Assembly: GCF_026015985.1 (NCBI RefSeq)
Contig: NZ_CP110389.1
Location: forward strand, 3,752,001 to 3,816,000
DNA: 64,000 nt
From: Rhodopseudomonas sp. P2A-2r
Lineage (GTDB): Bacteria > Pseudomonadota > Alphaproteobacteria > Rhizobiales > Xanthobacteraceae
Direction: 5' to 3'
Below the pieces are notes generated by a model. It was not told where the DNA came from and made no database searches. It saw only the letters and a program-made list of their open reading frames with translations. This document shows, piece by piece, positions 30,149 through 38,212 of this stretch. Each line of letters opens with the position of its first letter. Within the stretch, counting starts at the first letter, position 1. A program made the translations under genes and the position numbers.

Positions 30149-30406
30149 ATGTCGATGCACGATCATTCACATGGTGAAAGCGAGACACCTCAAGCCAGCT
30201 TTCTGACATCGCGCGCAGGGCTGGTTTTCATGGGATTCGCCATCATCGCCGGCGCGCTCCTGTTCACCGAACATCGATCGCACGTCCTCGGTCTGCTGAT
30301 TTGGCTGCCCCTGCTCGCCTGCCCCTTGATGCATCTCTTCATGCATCACGGGCATCATGGCCGAGGAGGCACCGGTCAGCCAGGCGACGGGAGGAAGGCA
30401 CCATGA
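30149..30406 (+). CDS. DUF2933 family membrane protein
   Basis: 85 residues. His-rich N-terminus (MSMHDHSHGESE), two hydrophobic segments (GLVFMGFAIIAGALLFTEHR and LGLLIWLPLLACPLMHLFMH) and a final HHGHHG cluster. This is the DUF2933 pattern seen in copper-resistance islands beside cus genes. The His clusters suggest metal binding. The stop overlaps the next gene start. Confidence 0.78.
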   Translation: MSMHDHSHGESETPQASFLTSRAGLVFMGFAIIAGALLFTEHRSHVLGLLIWLPLLACPLMHLFMHHGHHGRGGTGQPGDGRKAP

Positions 30407-31095
30407 ACGACTCGCCGGCCTATGGCCTTTGGGGCTTGGTACTCGTCAATTCGGTGGTTTTCATCCTGTTCGCGTACAGCTTCTTCAAGCCTCAAACGAC
30501 CCGTGACTGGCGGTCGTTCGGCGCCTTCAGCGCGTTTTTGGTGGCGCTGTTCACCGAGATGTACGGATTTCCGCTTACGATATACTTCTTCTCTGGCTGG
30601 TTACAATCACACTATCCCAACGTCGACTGGTTCTCGCACGACGCCGGGCATCTGCTCGAGATGATGTTCGGCTGGAAGACAAACCCGCACGCGGGACCGT
30701 TTCATGTCTTGAGCTTTGCATTCATTGCTGGCGGCTTCTTTTTGATCTCGGTCGCCTGGCGCGCGCTGTACGTCGCGCAACAACGTCGAAAATTGGCGAC
30801 GGAGGGCGCCTACGCCTATATGCGTCATCCGCAATATATGGGCTTCATCCTTGTGATGTTTGGTTTCATTCTGCAGTGGCCAACAATACTGACGCTCGCA
30901 ATGTTTCCCGTACTGGTCGCAATGTACGTCCATCTGGCGCACCAGGAGGAGCGTGACGCTCGCGCAGAATTCGGCGAAGCATACGAACAATATGCTGCGG
31001 TCATCCCGGGCTGGATGCCCACATTTGGCGGTCATAACGGCGCAAAACCCTCTCGATCGGCATTTAACGACTACATCGGCCGCGAAGATCCATGA
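30403..31095 (+). CDS. membrane methyltransferase, isoprenylcysteine carboxyl methyltransferase-like
   Basis: 230 residues from ATG 30403 (GAGGAAGG upstream, 4-bp overlap with the DUF2933 gene). Five or so transmembrane segments, and the ICMT signature GAYAYMRHPQYMGFILVMFG followed by HLAHQEERDARAEFGEAYEQ, the S-adenosylmethionine-binding region. Members of this family regularly accompany DUF2933 and copper efflux genes; the bacterial substrate is not known. The next gene overlaps it by 4 bp and is broken by IS66. Confidence 0.8.
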   Translation: MNDSPAYGLWGLVLVNSVVFILFAYSFFKPQTTRDWRSFGAFSAFLVALFTEMYGFPLTIYFFSGWLQSHYPNVDWFSHDAGHLLEMMFGWKTNPHAGPFHVLSFAFIAGGFFLISVAWRALYVAQQRRKLATEGAYAYMRHPQYMGFILVMFGFILQWPTILTLAMFPVLVAMYVHLAHQEERDARAEFGEAYEQYAAVIPGWMPTFGGHNGAKPSRSAFNDYIGREDP

Positions 31096-31237
31096 AGCAA
31101 CCTCGCGAAACATGGCCAGTCTCGTCGGTCTTGCTGATCTTGTTCGGCGCGGGCCTGCTAGTCATGGGAGCGTATTTCTTGGTGCTCCGCCCGCCGTTGC
31201 TTCCCGAAGACCTTCGGTACGTTGGTAAGCGTCGTCC

Positions 31238-32761
31238 TCAAGCCACGGCTCTGAGGTCTTGCTTTCTGTAGGCCCACGGCAGTAGCGCTTCGATATCGCG
31301 GTTGGGGTGACCGTTGGCGATCCTGGCGAGAACATCCGAGAGATAGCCGAGGGGATCGATGTCGTGGAGTTTGCAGGTCTCTATCAGCGTTGCGATCGTT
31401 GCCCAGTGCTCGGCGCCGCCGTCGGAGCCCGCGAACAAGGCATTTTTCCGGTTCAGCGTGATCGGGCGGATGGAGCGCTCGACGGTGTTGTTGTCGAGCT
31501 CGATGCGGCCATCGTCGAGGAAGCGGGCCAGGCCCGCCCAACGTGACAGGGCGTAGTTGATTGCCTCGGCGAGTTTGCCCTTTTGGCTGATCAGCCCGAG
31601 TTTTGCGCGCAGCCAACTCTCCAAGGCGTCGATCAGCGGTCGGCTTTTCTGCTGCCGAACCAGGCGACGCTCCTCGGCGCTGCGGCCGCGGATTTCCTTC
31701 TCGATCGCATACAGCGCAACGATGCGCTGAAGCGCTTCGCTGGCGATCGGCGCAGGACCGGGCGTGGCGAGCTTGTAGAAGTTACGCCGCACATGGACCC
31801 AGCAAAATGCGAGCTGCACGTCGCCGCGCTCGGCCAACCTGCGGTAGCCGGCATAGCCGTCCACCTGCAGGATGCCCTTGAAGCCTTCGAGATGGATGAT
31901 CGGCCGCTCGGCCTTGCGGTCCGGGGCGTAGACATAGGCCACGCCCGGCGGATCGGATCCATTCCATGGCCGGTCATCGGCGGCATAGGCCCATAACTGG
32001 CCGGTCTTGGTGCGGCCGCGGCCGGGATCCAGCACTGGCAACGTCGTCTCATCGGCAAACAGTTTTGGCCGCTCTTTGAGCTTTTCGAGCAGGCGTTGGT
32101 GCAACGGACGCAGATGCCAGGCGGCATTCCCCACCCAGTCTGCCAGCGTCGAGCGGTCGAGGTTGACGCCCTGGCGGGCATAGATCTGGGACTGCCGATA
32201 GAGCGGCAGATGATCCGCATATTTGGAGACGAGTACTTGGGCGATGGTGGCTTCGGTCGGCAGCCCACCCTCGATCAGCCGCGCCGGCACCGGGGCCTGC
32301 ACGACGCCATCCTCACATTGGCGACAAGCGTATTTCGGCCGGATCGTGACCAGCACCCGGAACTGCGCCGGCACGATATCCAGCCGCTCGCTCTTGTCTT
32401 CGCCAATCCGGTGCAACGCGCCCCGGCAGCAGAGGCAGGTCTTGTCGTCGATGTCGATGGTGGTCTCAATCCGCGGCAGATGCGCCGGCAGCGCGCCGCG
32501 GTTGGCCCGACGCTTCGCAGCTCCGGCCCGTCGTGCGGCCGGTGTCGCCTGCTCAGCTTCTGCGGCGTCACGCGCCGCCGCCTGCTCGACGTCTTCCAGG
32601 CCCAGCAGCATCTGGTCCTCTGGCAGCGTCTCCGCCCGGCGGCCAAACTGGTGGCGCTGCAGGTCCCTGATGATCTGACGCAGCCGTTCGTTCTGCACCC
32701 GCTCGGCGAGCAGCATCGCTTTCAGCGTCTCGGAATCATCGGGCAATGCGTCGCGCGGCAT
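31238..32761 (-). CDS. tnpC: IS66 transposase TnpC
   Basis: 507 residues from ATG 32761 (a TTG at 32767 is an alternative). An N-terminal leucine-rich coiled region (LKAMLLAERVQNERLRQIIR), the zinc-finger CLCCRGALHRIGEDKSERLD, the DDE domain (KLFADETTLPVLDPGRGRTK, QVDGYAGYRRLAERG) and the C-terminal NNTVERSIRPITLNRKNALF are all intact. It catalyses strand transfer of the element. Confidence 0.95.
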   Translation of the reverse strand: MPRDALPDDSETLKAMLLAERVQNERLRQIIRDLQRHQFGRRAETLPEDQMLLGLEDVEQAAARDAAEAEQATPAARRAGAAKRRANRGALPAHLPRIETTIDIDDKTCLCCRGALHRIGEDKSERLDIVPAQFRVLVTIRPKYACRQCEDGVVQAPVPARLIEGGLPTEATIAQVLVSKYADHLPLYRQSQIYARQGVNLDRSTLADWVGNAAWHLRPLHQRLLEKLKERPKLFADETTLPVLDPGRGRTKTGQLWAYAADDRPWNGSDPPGVAYVYAPDRKAERPIIHLEGFKGILQVDGYAGYRRLAERGDVQLAFCWVHVRRNFYKLATPGPAPIASEALQRIVALYAIEKEIRGRSAEERRLVRQQKSRPLIDALESWLRAKLGLISQKGKLAEAINYALSRWAGLARFLDDGRIELDNNTVERSIRPITLNRKNALFAGSDGGAEHWATIATLIETCKLHDIDPLGYLSDVLARIANGHPNRDIEALLPWAYRKQDLRAVA

Positions 32762-32838
32762 GATCAAATCAGAGCATATTTACCGGCATTTTGCGACGTG
32801 CTCGATGCTGCTGATTCACTTTGCCACAGCAACAGGCG

Positions 32839-33195
32839 TCAGCCAGGCTGCGCCGGCGTCACCGTCTCGCGCGCCGTGTGGACACGCCGCCAATCCAGCC
32901 CTTCGAGCAGCGCCGACAATTGCGCGGCCGATAAATGGATCACGCCGTCTTCGATCTTCGGCCAGCGGAAGATGCCATCCTCCAGCCGCTTGGCGAACAG
33001 ACACAGACCCGTGCCGTCCCAATACACCAGCTTGATCCGATCCGCGCGCTTGGCGCGGAACACGTAGACCGCGCCAGAGAACGGATCCGCCGCCATGCTC
33101 TCGCGCACCAGTGCCGCCAGCCCATCGGCGCCCTTGCGGAAGTCCACAGGTCTGGTCGCGACCATGACGCGGACCGCGCCGGTCGGGCCGATCAC
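32839..33195 (-). CDS. tnpB: IS66 accessory protein TnpB
   Basis: 118 residues. MVATRPVDFRKGADGLAALV and VYVFRAKRADRIKLVYWDGT, followed by GLCLFAKRLEDGIFRWP, are the diagnostic IS66 Orf2 motifs. The start overlaps the tnpA stop by 4 bp. Needed for transposition of IS66 elements; its mechanism is not settled. Confidence 0.95.
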   Translation of the reverse strand: MIGPTGAVRVMVATRPVDFRKGADGLAALVRESMAADPFSGAVYVFRAKRADRIKLVYWDGTGLCLFAKRLEDGIFRWPKIEDGVIHLSAAQLSALLEGLDWRRVHTARETVTPAQPG

Positions 33196-33632
33196 GCGCC
33201 GGCTTTCAGCGCCCGCAACACCGCGGCGATCGTGTCCGCCGGGGCGCCCGCGCCGATGCGCACCGTCACGCCGTCGATCGCAACCTCGATCATTCCGGCG
33301 GGCGGTTCATCCCGATGCTGTCGCCGCGTCTTGCGCTGCCGAGGTCCCCCGGTGTCGGACGGTGCCGCATCGATGACCGCCGGGACGAACCGTGGTTCGT
33401 CATCCTTGGAAACGACCGCTTGAGATTCTTTGACTTGCCGGCGCCAGCCAAACAATTGCTGCGGCGACAATCCGTGCCGGCGTGCCACCCCGGAAACCGA
33501 GTCGCCGCTGGCTTCGATCTCCGCGACCACCCGCGCCTTGTCCGCGTCGCTCCATGTCCGACGGCGCCCCGCACCGGTGAACACCTCCAGCCGGCGAACC
33601 GGCTTGGTGATAGCACTATCCACTGTGTCCAT
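33192..33632 (-). CDS. tnpA: IS66 accessory protein TnpA (helix-turn-helix)
   Basis: 146 residues from ATG 33632; a longer open frame upstream extends over the inverted repeat and is not needed. The helix-turn-helix RRRTWSDADKARVVAEIEAS and VARRHGLSPQQLFGWRRQVK is typical of IS66 Orf1. First gene of the element, overlapping tnpB. Confidence 0.92.
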   Translation of the reverse strand: MDTVDSAITKPVRRLEVFTGAGRRRTWSDADKARVVAEIEASGDSVSGVARRHGLSPQQLFGWRRQVKESQAVVSKDDEPRFVPAVIDAAPSDTGGPRQRKTRRQHRDEPPAGMIEVAIDGVTVRIGAGAPADTIAAVLRALKAGA

Positions 33633-34089
33633 TCTAAGCCTTGCGGTTCGACGTAACCGCAAAATCGCAGATCTGCACATTGGCCGGAAGGTGGCGCCGG
33701 AACGACGCTTACGTACGTTGGGGCGTCGCAGCCACAACTCGAAGCCGCCGCTCCCCGCCTGGCGTCTTGGCTCACGCAGGTGTTCCGGGTGCTAGGAGGA
33801 TACGTCTCTCACAACGCGATGCACGCCAGCGGCGCGCCGCTCTAGCAGCCGACGATCCAGATAACGCCGCCGTCAGCGTGGAAAGAAACAGCCCGGTCCT
33901 CTCGGGGTCTGGGGGGAATGAGGACGGGGCAAAAGTTATGAGGGCAGCACGCTTTTGTAGTTTTGCGCTGACATCGAAGGATGGGGCGGCGATTCGGCAA
34001 TATAGCGGCGGGACGCTGTCGGCCGGTTCATCAGCCAGCACCGATTGACTTGCAAGCTTGCCACGCGGAGCGCATCGCGGCGGTTCCAG

Positions 34090-34318
34090 TCTCGATTCTG
34101 AGCGGACTCAAGCGCCAGATGGCAGATCGCAAGGTGCCGAACGTAACCGTTACAACAATTCCGGCGGCCAGTCTCAGACATCGACGGCAACAAATGGCGA
34201 CGTCACGATTACGATCGACAAGATGGTCGATTCCGCCGTCGGCAAATCCTTATCGACCGGCACCGGCAGGTGCTTCCTTAATGGCCAGTACGGAGTCAAG
34301 CAATTCGCAGGGCAGTAA
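34090..34318 (+). pseudogene. phage tail tape-measure protein, C-terminal remnant
   Basis: One frame reads KVPNVTVT and the adjacent frame continues NNSGGQSQTSTATNGDVTIT and IDKMVDSAVGKSLSTGTGRC to the stop at 34318; a one-base shift lies near 34155. The pattern 'VxVxNNSGxQ...DGxxxIxIDxMVxxxxxxxLxxGxG' is the usual end of lambda-type tape-measure/minor tail proteins. Only about 70 residues remain, far from the prophage module at 58-63 kb. Confidence 0.6.
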
Positions 34319-34374
34319 ATTGTCGCTTGCAATTCACCACTTATCGACGACGCTTGTACAATAAATCCACGTCT

Positions 34375-34518
34375 TCACGTTGGCGGCTTCTTTTTGGCTT
34401 TTTCCTCGGCGAGCAACCGCAGTATTGTTGCATGGCGCACTGGGTCATTCGCGACACCCGGATCCTCAAGCAAGATCCGATAGTGCTTCGAATTTTCGTC
34501 ACTTATAAAATGCTCCAT
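34375..34518 (-). CDS. 47-residue conserved hypothetical protein
   Basis: Start ATG 34518 is fixed by a GGAGG site 5 bp upstream. It reads MEHFISDENSKHYRILLEDP and ends in TILRLLAEEKAKKKPPT. It is a paralog of the protein at 36687-36869 (shared MExFIxxEN, R..L, LL/I-A-E/K-E pattern). Small Bradyrhizobium-type protein of unknown function. Confidence 0.65.
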   Translation of the reverse strand: MEHFISDENSKHYRILLEDPGVANDPVRHATILRLLAEEKAKKKPPT

Positions 34519-34731
34519 TGAACCTCCGGTAGGGGTACATGGGCTGAGACGGCGCGCAGTTAAGCGCGGGGGATCCAACAGTCCGTAACGGATTGGCTTC
34601 TAGGAAAGCGAGCTATGAACTGACCGCGGCCGGATATGTTCCAAAATCAATTTCCGCATATATCGCGGCTGCAGGTTCCGAGTTTGTGGCTTTATTGGAC
34701 GTGGTGTTTAAAATGACGCCCTGAGGGACAG

Positions 34732-34854
34732 ATGCCGAAGAAGCCCATCACCGCTGACGAACTGATTTATATGTTTCACGAAGAATTGGTGCTTCTCTAC
34801 GACTGGGGCCGAACACCAAGTGTCGCCATCGTTCCGGACTCGCAGTACGGGTGA
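34732..34854 (+). CDS. 40-residue hypothetical protein
   Basis: ATG 34732, MPKKPITADELIYMFHEELV and SVAIVPDSQYG, stop at 34852-34854. The upstream CTGAGGGACAG may serve as ribosome-binding site. It resembles the N-terminal half of short Bradyrhizobium hypothetical proteins and may be truncated. Function unknown. Confidence 0.45.
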   Translation: MPKKPITADELIYMFHEELVLLYDWGRTPSVAIVPDSQYG

Positions 34855-35207
34855 GCGGCGATGACATCCCGCAAGCACCTGCGCCGTTCCGAGCATCAGG
34901 CCCAAGCAACGTCATCCTGTTCTGCGTTCCCGCGAGCCTCGATCTTTAGTTCTGCATCGGGCTGCGGTCTTTGCAAGGCGGCAGCCTCGGTCCACGGCGC
35001 GCCCTCATCCATACGTCCCATTCTTCGGCCCCGTGAAGATCGCCGGCATGGCCTCGGGGCTCATGGCAAGCAGATTGCCGCACCCCGTCCCTTGCACTTG
35101 AGTAGGAGAACATAGCCCCAATTCCATTGTTGCAAATAGCAACACTTCGAAACATTGTACTGTCACTTATCGGTTGCGTTCCGATGCGCGCGAACGTCGG
35201 GGGCGGC
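34855..35207. other. stretch without a supported gene
   Basis: No frame with convincing protein sequence. It probably holds the promoter of the acyltransferase gene. Confidence 0.4.
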
Positions 35208-36048
35208 ATGCATCGAAAAATTGGGACGCTACAGGGGCTTCGCGCGGTCGCTGCGAATCTTGTTGTCATAGATCACTTAATAGGGCTTCAGAGCCGTCTT
35301 TATCCTGTGCTTCAGCCCCTACGTCTTGTTCGGACACCAACTCGGCCGGCTTGGGGTCGACATGTTTTTCGTCATTAGCGGCTTTGTCATAGCCCGCGTG
35401 GCCCTTCAGCAAGACTGCAGGACTTTCGTTTTTCTTCGGATTTCGCGTATTTATCCGATTTACTGGTTTTATCTCGGCCTGACCGTTGGCTTTTTCAAAT
35501 TCTGGCAATCTCATACATTCTCTACCGCAGAGCTTTTGCCTGCGATTTTGTTGGTGCCATCGAGCTCAGCGCCGATCGTACCTGTTGCGTGGTCACTCAT
35601 CTATGAAGTCTATTTTTATGCGGTCGTTTCCCTGTTCATTGCGGCGAGAATAGAACTTCGATCTGCATATCTGGCCTGGGCCATTATAACAGCGACAATT
35701 TGGATCTTCGACAGTTCGGCGTTTCTAGGGTCCGTTAATACTCTCGAATTCATTGCGGGCGGCCTTCTCAGCTTTTTTGCTGGCGGATGGACGGATTCGA
35801 AACTTCTAAAGCTCAATTGCCCTCGCTGGATCGAGGCGCTGGGAGACGCCTCGTATTCCATCTATCTGTGCCATTTTCTGTTGATAGCTACTCTCGGGAG
35901 GCTTCTTTTTTCGGCGGGTTTAACCGGCTGGATCATTACTGCGGTGCTTTCCTTAGTCATGGCCAACTTTGCGGGGCTAGCAAGTTACCATTGGCTTGAG
36001 AAACCGATACTCAGGTTCGCGCGAATTGTCCGAAATAGATGGGCGTAG
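35208..36048 (+). pseudogene. acyltransferase 3 (OafA/YrhL type) membrane protein, frameshifted
   Basis: The first frame starts MHRKIGTLQGLRAVAANLVV then IDHLIG, the standard N-terminal helix of acyltransferase-3 proteins. Near 35325 the frame changes to FGHQLGRLGVDMFFVISGFV, the signature GVDxFFVISGF, and continues through about eight transmembrane segments to SYHWLEKPILRFARI at the end. Joined length is about 280 residues, short for the family (330-380). These enzymes O-acetylate surface glycans. The gene is noticeably AT-richer than its neighbours, suggesting transfer. Confidence 0.78.
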
Positions 36049-36089
36049 CGCGTGTATTGTCACCGATCACTCTGAACCAGGACGCTCAA

Positions 36090-36272
36090 ATGCTAAAAGA
36101 CCGAGAGAAAGTTATCGCTGCGTTGCGCGAGAAGCCGATGAAGGTCTTCGACGTCATGAAGCGGACGAACATCGCCAATCAAGAGGCCTGTCAATCGCTC
36201 CTCCTCAAGATGCGAGACGAAGGCTCCATCAAGTTTGACATCAATAAAGGCGTCTGGTCGGCGATTTCATGA
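36090..36272 (+). CDS. small winged-helix-like hypothetical protein
   Basis: 60 residues from ATG 36090 (an ATG-less extension to 36039 is open). KVFDVMKRTNIANQEACQSL and LLKMRDEGSIKFDINKGVW fit a short winged helix-turn-helix. It follows the acyltransferase by about 40 bp. Function unknown. Confidence 0.5.
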   Translation: MLKDREKVIAALREKPMKVFDVMKRTNIANQEACQSLLLKMRDEGSIKFDINKGVWSAIS

Positions 36273-36309
36273 TCGTCCGCGCTTCGGAGGCGGAGCGCGC
36301 AAGGACTAT

Positions 36310-36543
36310 CTAAGTCCGGGCCTTCCAACCGGCGGTGAAGGGCACCACATGCTGCGTGTTGGTGTGCCAGTGCGGTTCGAAGTGGACGGCGCCGACGCCG
36401 CCGCATTCTTCGCAGAGCATGCGCCGACCGATCTGAGCCCACGTCAGGTTCTGCGGCAGCGTCGCCAATTCGACTGTGACTTGGTGACGGCAAGATCGGA
36501 AGCGGGAGAACGCATCTCGTGGCTTGGCAAAAGTGCCCGCCAA
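36310..36543 (-). CDS. hypothetical protein with zinc-ribbon-like cysteines
   Basis: Up to 77 residues. SCRHQVTVELATLPQNLTWA and RMLCEECGGVGAVHFEPHW have the spacing of a small Cys-containing protein common in Bradyrhizobium. The first CxxC half looks reduced to one cysteine and the N-terminus may be frameshifted. Function unknown. Confidence 0.45.
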   Translation of the reverse strand: MAGTFAKPRDAFSRFRSCRHQVTVELATLPQNLTWAQIGRRMLCEECGGVGAVHFEPHWHTNTQHVVPFTAGWKART

Positions 36544-36686
36544 CTAATGCGGAGTCCGGCTGAGGGTAATCGCCGGACCCCTGACACATACCGGAACTGC
36601 ACCCCCTCAGGTCGTTCGGAAAGTGCTCTTATGACGATAGTCTCCAAGTCGGCGGCCACGTTGATCTAAGACAACTGAAGCGGCTC

Positions 36687-36869
36687 TCAGGGGTGCTTTT
36701 CTCGAGGCTGCGATTTGGCGGCGGCTTTCGCACGCGTTTCTATTTCATCGTCCCGGGCCATTTCCTTAGCGATGAGATCCAGCAATACCGCTCTTTTCTT
36801 TGGGTCAGTTGTCTCTGAAAGCTGCCTGCGCCACAGGTTAAGGTTCTCGTTATGGATGAATCGCTCCAT
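36687..36869 (-). CDS. 60-residue conserved hypothetical protein, paralog of 34375-34518
   Basis: ATG 36869 with GGGGAG upstream. MERFIHNENLNLWRRQLSET and RAVLLDLIAKEMARDDEIET. Shares the N-terminal pattern and helix layout with the 47-residue protein at 34375-34518. Function unknown. Confidence 0.65.
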   Translation of the reverse strand: MERFIHNENLNLWRRQLSETTDPKKRAVLLDLIAKEMARDDEIETRAKAAAKSQPREKHP

Positions 36870-36966
36870 AGGAAATCTCCCCGGCAATCTTGGTCAGAGA
36901 TGAAGCTAACAACGAGTCCGGAATTGATCCAAATCAGATTTGGCGGCGCGGCCAGACGAGGAGGAC

Positions 36967-37185
36967 TTACTCAGGTTGCCTTAGCGACGTGAGCAACCTT
37001 GCCACGTCGGGCGACTTCATCGGATCTTCTGAAGCGCCGCCTTTCCCAACCACTGACTTTGGACAACCCTCGCACCATGGGAACTCAAAGGCGCAAAGCT
37101 CCTCACCTGGCAGACACTCGCCGGCGGCTGGCTTAAATCTGCATGTAAATGGCGCGGGAACGGGTTCCATGGAACTTTGTGGCAT
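36967..37185 (-). CDS. possible small Cys-rich protein
   Basis: Up to 72 residues containing CRFKPAAGECLPGEELCAFE followed by FPWCEGCPKS, five to six cysteines at regular spacing. No recognised family and no clear ribosome-binding site. Could be spurious. Confidence 0.35.
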   Translation of the reverse strand: MPQSSMEPVPAPFTCRFKPAAGECLPGEELCAFEFPWCEGCPKSVVGKGGASEDPMKSPDVARLLTSLRQPE

Positions 37186-37255
37186 GTCCGCTACCGGACG
37201 TTGTGGTCAATTTTGCTCAGTAATCAAAAATTCACAAACTGGGCCACTGCCATTT

Positions 37256-37492
37256 TTAGTTCCGGCCACCGAGGTCGGAAACAGGCCAATACCAACTATC
37301 GGTGAAACGCCTCAAGGTCGCGGCGAGCCGAGTCTCGCTGCCTGTCGATGTATTCGGCTCCATGCGACCGGGCCGCCTTCGCGCTGGAATATGGCCCGCC
37401 AAATACTTGGATCCGCACGCAGGGCATGCTCGAGCATTTAGTGAGACCGGGTTTCCGCAGTCGTGGCAGTCGATCGTCTCGGCTCGCTTCAT
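37256..37492 (-). CDS. zinc-ribbon small protein, probably frame-disturbed at its C-terminus
   Basis: ATG 37492: MKRAETIDCHDCGNPVSLNA and RACPACGSKYL form a clean two-CxxC zinc ribbon. After it, the sequence becomes arginine-rich and loses resemblance to such proteins, suggesting truncation. The TM2 protein downstream also starts with a zinc ribbon. Confidence 0.5.
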   Translation of the reverse strand: MKRAETIDCHDCGNPVSLNARACPACGSKYLAGHIPARRRPGRMEPNTSTGSETRLAATLRRFTDSWYWPVSDLGGRN

Positions 37493-37538
37493 CCTCCGCA
37501 CCCTTCAGCGCTCGCGAAGTAGCATCGCATGATGTCGG

Positions 37539-37919
37539 CTAGCCGTATTTCATCTCAAAATCAGCATCGCTCATTGTCAGATAAATTATCCCTTCAACGA
37601 GGCCGATGATCGCGGGCACGAAGGTCCAGCAAAACAGCATGTAGAGTATGCCCTGCCCGACCCGCCCCAGGTAAAATTTGTGGATGCCTAAGCCCCCGAG
37701 CAGAATAGCAAATATTGCTGCCGCAACTCGGCTTCTGCCGCTTGCCGTCGTGGCTCCAAAAGCTCCTGGCGGGCTCATCTGCCTCACCCCGCACCGTGGG
37801 CAGATTTCAGCGCGCGCGCTGATTACTGATCCGCAATCTGTACAGTACTTCTGATTTTCGCCGCGCGTGACCGTGTTGGACAATTTGTATCTCCCCCGAC
37901 CCAGCACATCCAACCGCAA
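37539..37919 (-). CDS. zinc-ribbon plus TM2 domain membrane protein
   Basis: Up to 126 residues; the true start may be internal (TTG about 12 codons in). N-terminal zinc ribbon YCTDCGSVISARAEICPRCG, then two transmembrane helices of the TM2 domain (AAIFAILLGGLGIHKFYLGR and YMLFCWTFVPAIIGLVEGII) ending in DADFEMKYG. The domain combination is common in bacteria; its role is unknown. Confidence 0.8.
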   Translation of the reverse strand: MRLDVLGRGRYKLSNTVTRGENQKYCTDCGSVISARAEICPRCGVRQMSPPGAFGATTASGRSRVAAAIFAILLGGLGIHKFYLGRVGQGILYMLFCWTFVPAIIGLVEGIIYLTMSDADFEMKYG

Positions 37920-38038
37920 CCGGAGCGGGTAAGCAAGGGCCTGTCTCGGTGACGCGAGTACTAAAACCTTAGTGGTGGTTTCCGCCTGGGCTATTCGTGG
38001 ACGCGAGTGAATCCAACTTCACGACCTGGGAGGATGAA

Positions 38039-38176
38039 ATGGCGAAGAAGTCCACGACCACCATGTACCGAAGCGCTAAGACGGGGAAGGCCGTTACCAA
38101 GGCCTACGCAAAATCTCATCCAGCGACGACAGAAAAAGAGACCTATGTGCGCAAGCCCCCCAAGAAGGGCAAGTAA
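38039..38176 (+). CDS. 45-residue basic hypothetical protein
   Basis: ATG 38039 with GGGAGG 5 bp upstream. MAKKSTTTMYRSAKTGKAVT then KAYAKSHPATTEKETYVRKP, ending in a Lys-rich tail. The SAKTGxxVTKxYAKxHPxTTxxE pattern recurs in short alphaproteobacterial proteins. Function unknown. Confidence 0.65.
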   Translation: MAKKSTTTMYRSAKTGKAVTKAYAKSHPATTEKETYVRKPPKKGK

Positions 38177-38212
38177 TCAATCGGCAGCAAATCACAGATG
38201 GCAATAAGCGAG

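Larger units (their letters stand above)
31225..33712 (-). mobile_element. complete IS66 family element with 8-bp target duplication
   Basis: 2488 bp. The ends are imperfect inverted repeats beginning GTAAGCGTCGT on each side (31225 rightward, 33712 leftward). The target GTACGTTG is duplicated exactly at 31217-31224 and 33713-33720. The three standard genes tnpA, tnpB and tnpC are all open, so the copy looks recent and possibly active. Confidence 0.95.
31092..33845 (+). pseudogene. small membrane protein interrupted by IS66
   Basis: The first 44 codons (31092-31224) encode MKQPRETWPVSSVLLILFGA and VMGAYFLVLRPPLLPEDLRY. Skipping IS66 and one copy of the target duplication, the frame continues at 33721 with GASQPQLEAAAPRLASWLTQ and VFRVLGGYV, ending at the TAG 33843-33845: 85 residues in total. 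One transmembrane segment near the N-terminus. Start overlaps the methyltransferase stop (ATGA), so it was the last gene of the copper-island operon. Family not recognised; the end may also be frame-disturbed. Confidence 0.72.

Noticed and set aside
30900..31230. Possible CRISPR or direct repeats
   Set aside because: No regularly spaced repeat found here or anywhere else in the window.
31238..32761. IS66 transposase as part of a defence or reverse-transcriptase system
   Set aside because: All motifs are ordinary IS66 TnpC, with matched inverted repeats and target duplication.
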